Assembly: GCA_047495785.1 (NCBI GenBank)
Contig: JBLDXI010000038.1
Location: forward strand, 124,001-188,000
Length of the DNA stretch: 64,000 nucleotides
DNA from: Lepidodermella squamata
Taxonomy: Eukaryota; Gastrotricha
Reading direction: 5' to 3'
Positions 32,101 to 42,686 of the stretch are shown piece after piece (positions within the stretch are counted from its first letter, which is position 1; the number at the start of each line of letters is the position of its first letter). The notes under the pieces are model-generated. The model did not search any database, had not been told where the DNA came from, and saw only the letters and a program-made list of their open reading frames with translations. The translations under genes were made by a program, and so were the position numbers.

Positions 32101-35100
32101 GGCACGCGCTTGGCTCGTATTGATCGCCTCCAAATCATCGGCGAGTCGTTTAACCTCGGCTTCAAGGCGAAGTCTTTCGCGCTCTTTTTCCTTCTTCGAA
32201 TTTTCAAGATACGCCCGACGGCCATTCGCGTCGTTCAACTCTTTCTCAACCGACTCTTCTTCGCGGTTGAACTCCTCAGCTAAAGCGGCCTTTTTGCGCT
32301 GCAACTGAGACAATTCATCGGCTACGTGGCGTCGTAAATTCTGTGAACTCTCAATTTCTTGGCTATTCGAACCACCGCTCAGCTGAACCGCTTGACCTAA
32401 AGAACGGCAAAATTTGCAATCAAACACGTTCCGCCAATTTACAACTTTTCCTACGGGGATTGATGTCCTACAAAAAGGCATTTAACTAAAAAAACTGGCT
32501 CTCGTTCAGTGCAGCCCTCTACAGGCTGTCAGACTGCTTCAAGCTCCGTCAGCTTGACTGTGCACAAATTGTTGGCATGAATCTGCATAACATCGTTGCA
32601 GTTAATGAACGGCTGGCACGAATCGCTGTCGTCTCCGCATCGGACACTGGAAAGGTCGGGTTCAACTGGTATGGACACCCCGACAGTCCATTGGAGCATA
32701 CCACAACGTTTCACAGCAATAAAGATCTGGCCATGCAGTGAGCGGCCTGGATTGTAGATGGCTATGATTTGCTGTGCATGACGAAAGTTAGCTATCAGCC
32801 GTTGAAAAGTGTAAGCTTTTCTTTTAGATTCTAAATTCTATGAAAAAGATAGTAATTCGTCGACGCTACTTATTGGCGGTTTCCTGTGCCTCATGTCTAT
32901 CCCAACTTTGATTGCTGGGCCAGTTTTATCGCAGCCGAGTCATCGCCAGATTGCAGACTACAGTAGTACTGTAGTACGGGAGCAGTTCGAACTCGTCAAA
33001 CGGCTTGTTGTAGGCAACGAAGCTGATTCCGGACCCGGACAAGCCGGACAATCATGCTGCTGGAAAGCCAAAGCCACGGCGAATCACGGGAAAAGCACGT
33101 GAAGCTATAGCTGCTCGGTTGAGATATGAAAAGCCTGCAAAAGTCATGCGACTGTGGATCTGTATTCGCTTATTCACGGTTGCGCTTCGCAAACTGAAGA
33201 TACTTTTTTAGTTGGTCTTTTTTCCACGGCAAACGAGACAAGGGCAAAAATGACTCATGCTGTTAAACGGCAGAACAAGGTGCAGTTCCCGAATGTTACC
33301 GAAATACATGGCCCGGTAATCAAAACCATAAGACCTTCCAATGAAGACAAGTTCCTTCAAGCGGTTCAACTTCTGTACGAATGTTTGGAATATGTTGATG
33401 GCGTCCTGCAACAGCATTTTCCTGATCAGGTCATCGTTGTCTCGGCCAGAATTAGTCAGGATATAGCCTTATCCATATGGATCATCGTCGAATTCAGCAG
33501 CGAGGCAGACGCGATTGATTGGCGGTCGCATCACAGCCACCTCTTGTTTGGTACAACGTCGATAAAAGTCGACCTCTACATTCATGATTCAGGAAACCAT
33601 GATGCCACGTTAAGTATCATACGCCCACCCGGTTTCAGTAGTGACTGTGATGCACGCAATAACACCGTCTGTCTCCAGAACGACGTCATAACAAATACAT
33701 GGGTTCCAATCGTTGCTCGTGCACAATGTGATCACTGGATTGAGGACAACGTGCCATCTTTGCGCCTAAGCCCCACTGATAAGAAGGAAACAGACGATTT
33801 CGCCCCATTCGTGTCGCGCAGCTTGCTGCTGCAGTTTCTTCAATGCGATGTCTCTGAAGAAATTATTGCTGGTAGGCAAAACTTTCTTGCCCACGCGACA
33901 ATCGAGTTCAACGGCACGTCAGGTGAACGAAACGCCGTTTCTGCGAATGTTTTTCTTTGGGTTAGTTTTTCGTGTTACTCGCTATAGACCAATATCGCAG
34001 TGAGAAATTCGTGTTATGCCTCTTTATTCAGCGCATACTGCGCATTTAAGAGGGGTAAATGCAAGAGACGAGTAGTGGCTACAAACCTACCGAGACGTCT
34101 GAATAAACGATTTGCTGCAACTAAAGAAACTCCTCAAAAACACAAAAACGGCTATCGGCTGACGTGTCAATTATTCACTGGTACATTCTACAGTTTCTTT
34201 TTCGATGAATTTGATGCCACTGCAAGCTCGTATGAGATTGGAACTTGTCTCCACTATAGGTTACTGTCATCTTGTGCCTCGAAAGCATCCGAACTGCAAA
34301 AGAACTAATTTCTTGGTGTGTTAGCGGCTCAGGTAAATGAAAAACTTCGAATGAGATAAAAAAGTGCTTGAAATTTGTTGCCAACAAGGTCAATCAAATC
34401 AAGAAAACATGAGTCAATACGTTGTCGTTTCGCTTTTCTATACCTTGTTCCTATCCAAGTTGGAAACAATCTATCAACAGTTTTTCATCCCCGGGCACAC
34501 AATGATGGGATGTGACGCTATGCATTCCTTGATCTAACGGTGCGCAAATAAGCGGCAAATTACCTTATATCTTACTACTCGGATTGGCAATCCACTGCTC
34601 TGTCCGCTCGACCTCTGCAGCCTATCAAATCATCAACTTATCCTATGATGAGTTTTATGATTTTAAAAGATTCCAAATTAAACTTCCCGATTGCGAAAAC
34701 TAGCGAACACCGATAAGACAAGCGTTACAGTCCCACTGAACAAACATAATCCGGATCGATTTTTTGTTCGCGATTGATATGAACCTCACAGCCCTTGGAA
34801 GGTTTCCGTCGCTAAAACCTCGCCTAAACCAATCGGCCTACCCCTACTCCAGAGGTGTGCCAGCCACACTAAATGAGGATTAAATGGACACGTTGGAAAT
34901 GGCTATCATCCCAAAAATTTAAGAGGATATGATCAAGTCCCACAAAGTGTACGTCGATGAGGTCACGGCTGGAAAAGCAAGAAAGACTGCCCGCTCTCGC
35001 AAAAACAAAAAAGCGATCGAGTTGCGTAATAGTCTTTCCGCTTTGGTACATTTTTCTGAAGCCGATATGGGGGCCAACTGCATTAAAAGTAAGTAATTTC

Positions 35101-36423
35101 AAACTGTTTTTCGTGTGTCACGAATGATCGGTAACCGACTTATCCTTGGAAATCGAATGAAAAATCTTAAAAGCTTACCGAGAAGCTCTGTGATCTGAGC
35201 AGCGTATTTCGCCCTCAGCGCCTTTTTATCTTCCAGCTGTTTGTTGACAATTTCCAACTCGCGCTCCCGAATGGCAATTTTCTGCTTCTCAGACTGCAGC
35301 TGTTCAAGTTTCTTCTGCAACTCCGTGCGCTTTCGATTCAAGCGTTCAGTTTCAGAGCGCCAATCGTCACTGCGAGTTTTCAGCCGATCCAATTCAGCCC
35401 GCAAATCGTCAGGGTCAGCTCGCTTGCGTTCAGGCGGGCACACACGTTCGAGATCGGTAACCTGAGTCGTCAGGACTTGATAGTTTCCACCAACTGCAGC
35501 TAACTCCTTTTGCACCTCATACGCCTGCTTTTCAACTTCTTCGAGTCGCTTCAAGTCAGCTTGAATAGGTTCTAGCTTAGTTTCTAACGCCTCGATACCG
35601 CTTTCGGCACGATTAAGCTTCAACTGCAGATCTTCGATTCTGGATTTTATCTGAGAGGCCTTGTCCTTGTTGGCTTTCAAGTAACCAATTTCTGCCTAAA
35701 TGAGAAACAACAATCATTTTTACTAAGCAAGCCATGTTTCAAACTATAGCTATACCTGGAAAACTTTTATTTCAGCTGCGTTCTCCTTTTGCAGCTTCAG
35801 CATTGTGTCCAAAGCTTTGGCGTATCGACCAGAGGCGAAAATATCGTCAAACTTCTGTTTCAAGCCCTTGCCTTCACCCAAAGGCCAGTTTGAGTCTTCC
35901 TGATGGCAAAATATAACATGCTCGAGAACTGGTTTCGACACGCCGAGCATGGCACACATTTCTAAATTAATCGGATTAGCAGTGCTGCCAACGAAAATTA
36001 AGATTATAATATACCCTGATCGAGATCGCCGCATTTCATAGATATGGTTTTATAGTCTTGACCTGGAGCTTTGAACCTCAAGTAACCGTCGATTGACTTA
36101 AAATTCGGCTTGTTGCCTTTCATAGTAACAGCCATCGAGCGGTGAACCGTGCAGTCATAGCCGTTGTTCGAGCCCTTGAACTGCAGTTTGATCTGGCCCT
36201 TGACCTCGGACGTGCGATCAAGTTTCGGGTCGTGGACAAACGCACCGCCCTTGGTACCAGGTGGAAAAACGCCCGTTGTAATGTACTTCAAGCACTCAAT
36301 AATCGTAGTTTTCCCTGTTCCATTTGCGCCTAAAATCAGCGTCAGCGGCGAATAAAACTCGATTCGTTCATCGTGGTCAGCGCCAAAGCTGCGAATTCCT
36401 TGAATCGACAGCTTGGACAACAT
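29164..36423 (-). CDS. RAD50: RAD50, MRN-complex ATPase
   Basis: SMC-like ATPase of the MRE11-RAD50-NBS1 complex for double-strand-break sensing and repair. Eight exons (36423-36015, 35961-35756, 35695-35179, 32396-31182, 31128-30546, 30493-30340, 30258-29452, 29397-29164) keep phase throughout and give 1374 residues, close to the usual ~1310. Walker [10 protein letters not shown] is at residues 32-40. The block [17 protein letters not shown] is present. Long coiled coils flank the zinc hook CPLC (Cys712, Cys715). The signature [10 protein letters not shown] and Walker [12 protein letters not shown] lie near the end. Intron 3 (32397-35178) is 2782 nt against about 50-80 nt for the others. The gene is downstream of BMS1 on the same strand, with 121 bp between stop and start. 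Confidence 0.96.
32529..32837 (-). CDS. Possible exon of an unknown Cys-containing protein inside RAD50 intron
   Basis: An open frame of 102 codons plus stop, preceded by a good acceptor (TTTTTCATAG). It contains [14 protein letters not shown] and several Cys ([19 protein letters not shown]). The pattern TxxxxxP...SSxxC...C resembles part of the plus-strand ORF at 33154-33987, so the two could be related copies. No upstream exon could be placed. It may be a pseudogene fragment. Confidence 0.3.
   Translation of the reverse strand, partial: NLESKRKAYTFQRLIANFRHAQQIIAIYNPGRSLHGQIFIAVKRCGMLQWTVGVSIPVEPDLSSVRCGDDSDSCQPFINCNDVMQIHANNLCTVKLTELEAV
33154..33987 (+). CDS. Unknown ORF nested in RAD50 intron, opposite strand
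   Basis: A 277-codon open frame, the longest on the plus strand between 28.9 and 45 kb. It lies wholly within RAD50 intron 3 and runs against it. I do not recognise it. It shows mixed alpha/beta composition ([19 protein letters not shown], then [12 protein letters not shown]), Cys residues in [12 protein letters not shown] and ARAQCDHW, and one hydrophobic segment. Its length argues against chance. True exon limits are unclear: a donor GT follows FLW at 33960, but the next open frame (from 34000) is out of phase with it. It could be a nested host gene or a fragment of an inserted element. Confidence 0.4.
   Translation: MDLYSLIHGCASQTEDTFLVGLFSTANETRAKMTHAVKRQNKVQFPNVTEIHGPVIKTIRPSNEDKFLQAVQLLYECLEYVDGVLQQHFPDQVIVVSARISQDIALSIWIIVEFSSEADAIDWRSHHSHLLFGTTSIKVDLYIHDSGNHDATLSIIRPPGFSSDCDARNNTVCLQNDVITNTWVPIVARAQCDHWIEDNVPSLRLSPTDKKETDDFAPFVSRSLLLQFLQCDVSEEIIAGRQNFLAHATIEFNGTSGERNAVSANVFLWVSFSCYSL
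34000..34308 (+). CDS. Possible further exon or fragment in RAD50 intron
   Basis: An open frame of about 102 codons, Cys- and Lys-rich ([27 protein letters not shown]), ending at a stop at 34306-34308. It begins right after a CAG at 33997-33999 and follows the 277-codon ORF, but a simple splice between them breaks phase. Low confidence. Confidence 0.2.
   Translation: MRNSCYASLFSAYCAFKRGKCKRRVVATNLPRRLNKRFAATKETPQKHKNGYRLTCQLFTGTFYSFFFDEFDATASSYEIGTCLHYRLLSSCASKASELQKN
34929..35096 (+). CDS. Short Lys-rich ORF in RAD50 intron
   Basis: An ORF of 55 residues (start [12 protein letters not shown], then [14 protein letters not shown]). Its composition is coding-like, but the frame is short and no partner exon is clear. 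Listed because it lies in the same anomalous intron. Confidence 0.15.
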   Translation: MIKSHKVYVDEVTAGKARKTARSRKNKKAIELRNSLSALVHFSEADMGANCIKSK

Positions 36424-36444
36424 TTTTCCTCAAAAACAAGCTGT

Positions 36445-36453
36445 CTAAAATTG
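36445..36453 (-). other. Probable trans-splice acceptor before RAD50
   Basis: On the minus strand CAATTTTAG ends here, 21 nt before the RAD50 ATG. A minus-strand AATAAA (TTTATT at 36481-36486) lies about 30 nt earlier, past the BMS1 stop. This is the order expected between two operon genes. Inference only. Confidence 0.5.
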
Positions 36454-36544
36454 AAAATCAAGTCGAAGACTCAAATTTGCTTTATTTTCGCGTTATATTT
36501 AGTCTTTGAGCAGTTTATTTTTAAGGAAGCACAACAATTCAAGG

Positions 36545-39500
36545 TTAGTCTTCAGCACTTTTCTTTGAGCCTCGCCTCTTATGGCGACCACGACCCCCGC
36601 CACCATCACCATGACCACCACCTCCAATAGCATTGAGCCGGTTTTGCTCGAGCGCTTTGCCTTTCGCCGAGCGGAAGAACTTTTTCTTGAGCTCCTTCGT
36701 GTTTTTGAGCCGCTTCTCTTCGATCGCCTGCGCCAACATTTCTTTCTTAGCCCGGTGGGCGTTGCGATCAGCTTTTTTCGTCTTCTCTCGCTCCGCATAT
36801 AACGCCTTCATTTGCGTCATAAATTTCGCAACTTCCTGCTCGTGCGGCTCAAGAACGACAGCCGGCCGAGCAGCTTCCACCTTATCGCGTTCTTTCTGGA
36901 TTTCTCTTGGTTTCAACTTGAACGGCAACTCTTTTTGTAAAGCGTTCGGAATTTGAAGCGGGGCAAAATACCGCTCCTCGCGCCGTTCTGCTTTTCGGTA
37001 GAGAGAGTCCTTTTTCAACGGGGCTTTCAGGCCACGTTCGGCCCGCAATTGTCCGACCGTTTTCATCCCCTGCCACGTGTCCTTCTGCCCTGGCGGTAGC
37101 AGCAAATTTGTAACTGGGGCACAATATTTTGGGACATCGATTTGATACCAAGTGCGTAGAAACACAATATCACTGAGCAACACTTTGTCCTCAAAAGTTG
37201 CGCGAAAACCGCCAGGGAATTCAGCAGACACTGCCTTTTTAATTTGTCCTCGAATTCCAGACACAGTTCTGATTGCGGCACCTTCGAATTTCGCAACTTC
37301 AAGCGGCGAAGAAAACATGTCCTGTTAAAAAATAAAGACTAAAAATAAGGCCCAAAATAGGTCTTAAAAACCTACCTTAACAAAGGCAGTTTTCTTGTAA
37401 ATTTTATACGGAGCACCGACCAATTTGAGCTTCTTCACAATGCGAATTGAAGCATCAGTTTCGACTATACTGCCAGTGGCAGCAATTCGGAATTCGGGCT
37501 AAAAATTATAGGATTGAAAAAATGCTGAAAATCTTTGAAATAGTTACATTTGAGCCGGAAATGTTTTGAACCGCCAAGATGCCAGTACCTTGAGGCGCGA
37601 TTGGGCCCCAGAAAGTCGCCCAGCAATGCGTATTTTCTGGCGTGTATTTGATCAATCGATTTCGCAGATTGTGGTCTTGAATTGTGTACAACGGAGTTGT
37701 TTGAAACCGCCTCCAGCCAACTGACACGATAATCGGATCGCGATTTTTCAAGATTTTCTTCCCCCAGCGATGCTTCTTGAAACGACACTGCACACACCCG
37801 ACAGCTTCTTCCGACGTTAACAGACCACCGAGGATAACTGGGTAGCGTGGGTCGAAATTTGTGACGAATTCGTGCGGAACTTGGATAAGTTCGATTCTCG
37901 CGTATGTGCCAGGTCGGAAACCTTCCAGCTTATTGCGCACATCTTCGGGCAGCGATGAAAATTCTTCACGGTTGATTTTCGACTGCTCCTCGATTCTCGC
38001 CTTCCAGTCTTCGTAGAATTTCATCTCAGGCCGCATTTTCTTAGGGTCCTCTTCCTCCTCTTCCTCGCCGTCTCCGCCGGTTTTCGAGTTCATCTTACCA
38101 CCGGTTGCGTCGAATTCAGCATCAAACTGCTTCTTTTTCTCCATTTTCTTGCGCAGATAATCGTCATCTGCATCAAGGCTAGCTGCAGGAGGCTGTTCAT
38201 CTACATCATCGGCATCGTAATCATCCTCATCTTCGTTACTTTCGTCATCATCGCCCCCGAAATCACTCCCATTTCCAGCGTCATCACCCAGTTGCTCTAG
38301 GTCGATAAACCCGTCTCCGAGAGAATGATCAGCACGGGCTTTTCTTGCCATGTCGTCAGCTTTCAGCCTTTCCTCGGCGTCTTCGTTTTCCTCCCAAGTT
38401 CCGGTGACAAATAAATTTCCCAGAGCATCATCGTCCACCTCAACGACGCCCGTGCCGCGATAACTCACCGCTGTGTCTTCCAGATTCAACGAATTGTAAA
38501 ATGTGTCCTCTTTCGCTCTGCTAGCGGCCGAAAGTTTGAACAAACCACCAATGTCGCCTTCACCGTCTTCGTCCTCTTCATCTGACTGCTTTTCGTCTTG
38601 GTCAACGGCCTTGCCATAGATGGCGGAATCCAATTTGTGAGCAGTTGATTGAAATTTGTAAAAATCACGATGAGCTTTCTCGAGTAACTCGTTTTTCGAG
38701 GGCAGCAGCTGATCTTCCTCGTCATCACCGTCCTCGTCGTCATCATCGAACATGATTTTCCGCCTTTGCTTACTAGTGCTGTCTTCATCGTTGTTAACCT
38801 GAAGATTCATACCAGGAATGAGAGAAATTTCCGGCATTTCATCCATAGGGGTTATTTTCAAATCAGGTTTTTCCTGCGCCTCTTGATTTTTGAATGAATG
38901 ACTGCCACCGAGTTCAATATAAACGGCATCTCGATCGTAGACAATCCCGGCAAAACCGGAGAACGGGGCGTATAGCAGTCGTTCTTTTTCATTGAGAGAT
39001 CGACGGAGTCTTTTCCCGCTCTTTTCTGCTTCCCGAACAGCTTGCGCAGTGGGACAAGGGTCTGGAAGCTGGTCGATTGACTGAACCTGGAAATCTCCGA
39101 CCCCGGGTATGTGGATGTGAGATTGCGGTCGTAAGTGAGTACCTCGAACGTAACCGTAGATTGAAACATGCCGGTCTACCTTCTTATTTTTGTCGATTTC
39201 AGCCGGGTCGGTGATGTCTTCGATGCGATCAGCAACTAAGTAAGGATGGTTCAGCCGCCAGGTGATCGGGCGGAATTTCATCACCGTGAGAAACCGGGCC
39301 AGATTTTTCACATCTCGCTGGAGGTATTCTTCATTTGAAAAACCGGACAAGTAGAAGAACTTAGCACCTTGAACGACTTCAGACCAGAACCGGTGTTTTA
39401 GCTTCTTTTTCGTATTCTTCATTTTCTTGTCATTTTTAAAAACATCAAGATGGTTCAGCACACCCATAATTTTAGGGAAGCCATGAACTTGTAAAATGTT

Positions 39501-40010
39501 CAAAAACTCAAATGTTTCCATTTCGAAGCCAAAACTGGCGTCAACAAGTAATAACGCGAGGTCCGCAATTTTCCCAATATCGATCATCGCACTCAAATCA
39601 TTGGGGCATTCAATGAAAGTAATACGACGCTTTTTCCCAGCAACCACAGTGATAGGGCCAGTGATATTCGCCATTTTCTGACGGGTGAAATGCCGGACGA
39701 AGTTGCGAATCAACGTACTCTTCCCGACTTTAGGCGGGCCAACGACTGCAACAACAAATGGCGCTGGTTCAACTTGGCTAAATGTTGAATCAACAACCGG
39801 AATGTGAACCTTTCGCTCGATTTTATCCGCAGCTCGATGCACCTCTCTGCGCACTTTATTAACCGAACGAATGGCAAAAGCCTTCGGGTTACGTTGTTTA
39901 GCAGTAAGCACATTAGTAATTCCATCGCCTTTACTCTTCTTATCCTTCTTCTCCGCCTTGCGACCCGACTGCCTTTTACGGTGGGCCTTTTTTACTTCAG
40001 TATCTGACAT
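36545..40010 (-). CDS. BMS1: BMS1, 40S ribosome-biogenesis GTPase
   Basis: Nucleolar GTPase of the small-subunit processome. Exons 40010-37548, 37498-37376 and 37321-36545 give 1120 residues (yeast Bms1 has about 1180). The N-terminus is basic. The P-loop GPPKVGKST is at residues 91-99, followed by the GTPase core. A long acidic central region contains several Asp/Glu runs. The conserved C-terminal half includes VGWRRFQTTPLY, PEFRIAATG and AIRTVSGIRGQIKKA. A Gly/Lys/Arg-rich tail ends the protein. Introns are 49 and 54 nt. It lies 102 bp past the FAM32A stop and 121 bp before the RAD50 start. Confidence 0.96.
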
Positions 40011-40023
40011 TCAATTATAATAC

Positions 40024-40031
40024 CTATGAAG
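40024..40031 (-). other. Probable trans-splice acceptor before BMS1
   Basis: CTTCATAG on the minus strand ends 13 nt before the BMS1 ATG. It is preceded by a minus-strand AATAAA (TTTATT at 40066-40071), about 45 nt past the FAM32A stop. The arrangement matches that before RAD50. Confidence 0.5.
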
Positions 40032-40112
40032 AGAGAACCAGCTCAATTAACATAGCGAAAAACTGTTTATTTACAGCACAATTTTTGAATGGAGTAACAA
40101 ATCGTACAATAT

Positions 40113-40536
40113 TTATTTAGTCCAGCTGACTTTCGGAACATCGAAATGCTCAGTTAACGACTCCAAGTGCCGATTGAATTCTACAATTCTTTCTTTATGA
40201 GACTTTTGAGATCGCTCCTCCAGCCATTTCTTGCTCTGCAAATTTTCCCGGTTGAATAAAATTAGCATTCAGCAGTTTGATCAAACTCACATTTCGTTGA
40301 CGAGCTTCTTCGAACGCTATTTCGGCTTTGGTCTTTGTCACTTTGAGCTGGGGCTGCGTGCTGGTAGACGAAGGAGGAGACTCGATTTTCGGGTCATCTT
40401 TCTTCTTCCTGCAATGATAATTATTCAGCGTGAAGAATCAGCTACATGAAAATTTCACTTACTTGGATACTTTACCAGAAGAAACGCCCTTCAGTTTGAG
40501 AGCACTTTTGTTAACGGCTTTATATTCACTCGACAT
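40113..40536 (-). CDS. FAM32A: FAM32A-like small basic protein
   Basis: Exons 40536-40463, 40408-40291 and 40235-40113 give 104 residues, too finely split to appear as one open frame. The start contains SALKLKGV and a Lys run (KKKKDDP). The C-terminus FNRHLESLTEHFDVPKVSWT is nearly that of FAM32A, a nuclear, spliceosome-associated factor whose C-terminal tail lies at the active site in human step-II complexes (known for the family). Introns are 54 and 55 nt. It is the first gene of the FAM32A-BMS1-RAD50 cluster. Confidence 0.92.
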
Positions 40537-42686
40537 TTTAATAATAAAGACTATACAATACGCAACAAGCATTAGGGCATGTTTTTTATCTTTAAACATA
40601 AAAAAGAAATGCCATGCACGCCTCAGTGGTGAAAATTTGAACAATTTTCTGGGGTTGCATGTAAGACACCACTAACTGGCTTTGGTAGTGACAGATTCAA
40701 AAGACAGCTTTGAATATCATCTAAAGAGAGTATATAAAGAAAAGAATGGAGCGAAGTAAACTCAATGTATCAGTTTATTGCTATCGATTGAATCGACCTT
40801 CACATTCCTAACTTTACATGCAAGGGCGCAATTAAATATATTACGGATTTTCAAATAGAATAAGCAATTGTTTGGAAAGACGATAGAGGCATATCGAGTT
40901 ATTCGGCATGCATACTTGTAAAACACCGAATCAAAAAATCTCCAGCCTCCAGCTTTAGGATTAATTCCGCCAACTGGAGTCAAGAAGCTAAGAGATTGTC
41001 ACTAGCAGAAATTTCCAGAAACGATGGAGGAATTTCACGTACAAAGGCTCAGAGCAAATGATTCCGTGGAAAACATAAAAAAACTTACATGATATACATT
41101 ATTCCTAGTCATTAGAGGTTATATGCAATGTTTGGGAAAAACTGGTAGTTCCCTCTCCAGCGGTTTTATGCTGGAAGAGTCTCGAATCTCAGATCTCAGC
41201 GTATTCGCCTCTGCCGGGCCTTCGTTTTCTTTTCAGTCCCCCAACCTTTATATTTTGAAAATAAAATGCTTCTTAATTTGGTTTAGACACTCGTTGTAAT
41301 ACAAACCGTCAACATAAATTTAATGTTAAAAAATAAAAATAATTTTAGATGTTGAAGAAATCTTTCGAAAATAATATGTCCGTCATTTTTCGTCCCACAT
41401 TCGACACTTCATCGAAAGGTTCAGTTCAAAACAAAAACAGTTTTCTAGTATCACGACGTCCTGTGCCAACCTAAACAGCCGGTGAAATTCACGTGAAAGC
41501 AAGCCTAACCTGGTACCATTTAAGGCTATTGAACTAATTTCCTCCTTCTACGCTTCTTTTAAGCAAATACTGGACCACATTCCATTTTGTAACTGAATCG
41601 ATCCATTGATTTATGGTTGAAAACATCCGTTTCATTATAAACTTGATCAATCACTTGTAGAATCTTTGGGGGTGATCTGATGCCTAACTCTTGCGAGCTT
41701 AAATTTTTGAAGTTTGGTTGGTAATGCGCGCCATGTTTGAGCATTGTTTTCGGTTTATTTGAGACTTGAACTGTAAAATTTATTAAAGTCATGTTCCAGA
41801 TATGGACAGAATAAAACAGATTCTGTTCGTTCGTCAGATAGTTTCTGCAAATGCCTTGGTAAAATCATCATTGGTTTTTTACCGCCCCTGATAATTGAGC
41901 ATTGAGCCTCTTGTTTCTAAGTGGCAGGTGGAATAACTTTTCTGCGTAAAATTTGTAATTTCTTGTTGTTGCTCGCCAGGTGTTTGAATGTCACCCGACT
42001 TTGGAGTTTAGAGTCTATTTGTGACTTTTTTTGCTGCGTTGAGCCGATCTAATACATAATCGCTATTTTTGTATTGAAGTATCTGTCAACTGGTACTGTC
42101 CTGTACATTATATGGACCAATTTAAAGTGATCTGAAATCCTTGCATCTTGCATAATTCGCCATATTTTTCTATAAATATCTCATTAATAAACAGCCTTGG
42201 TGAGCACTATTCCTGCAAATGACAGAATGCGCTCTCTTTATGCGCTCTCTTCGTCGATTGATCATTACTATAATACTGCTGCCAAATCGCTATCAAGTAG
42301 TATATTTTAATGCGATGTATTCTGATAAAATAGGTGAATTCTTTTGGCTCCACTTAAATTTGAATATTAGATCATTTGCGCAAAATTTCATTTGAGTAAC
42401 TTAATTCTTCGTTTGATTCTTGATAGGTTATTTGATAAATCACTATACTTATCTTCTTCTTCTGCAACAGATCGGCATGAGAAATTATCACCTGCATGTT
42501 TAAATATTCCTTGTTTTAGATTTTTAAGAAATACGGAAATTACCAATGTGAACCGCCACTTATTACCTCAGTGGCTTTGATATGCGTTCTTACACAGACC
42601 AGCAATCCTTAATTATCGAAAAGCCGACTTGAGAAGCCGAACTGCTTCTCTCAAGTTTATTTTTCTATCCGGATTATTAACTGTTA
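40537..42686. other. Divergent intergenic region
   Basis: 2.15 kb between the FAM32A operon (-) and the transporter (+). AT-rich. The only notable frame is a 77-codon minus-strand ORF at 41559-41792 without splice, family or composition support. Promoters of both neighbours are expected here. No repeat or RNA gene was recognised. Confidence 0.4.

Noticed and set aside
41559-41792. 77-codon minus-strand ORF with protein-like composition
   Set aside because: No flanking exons, family or regulatory context; in AT-rich intergenic DNA this is not enough.
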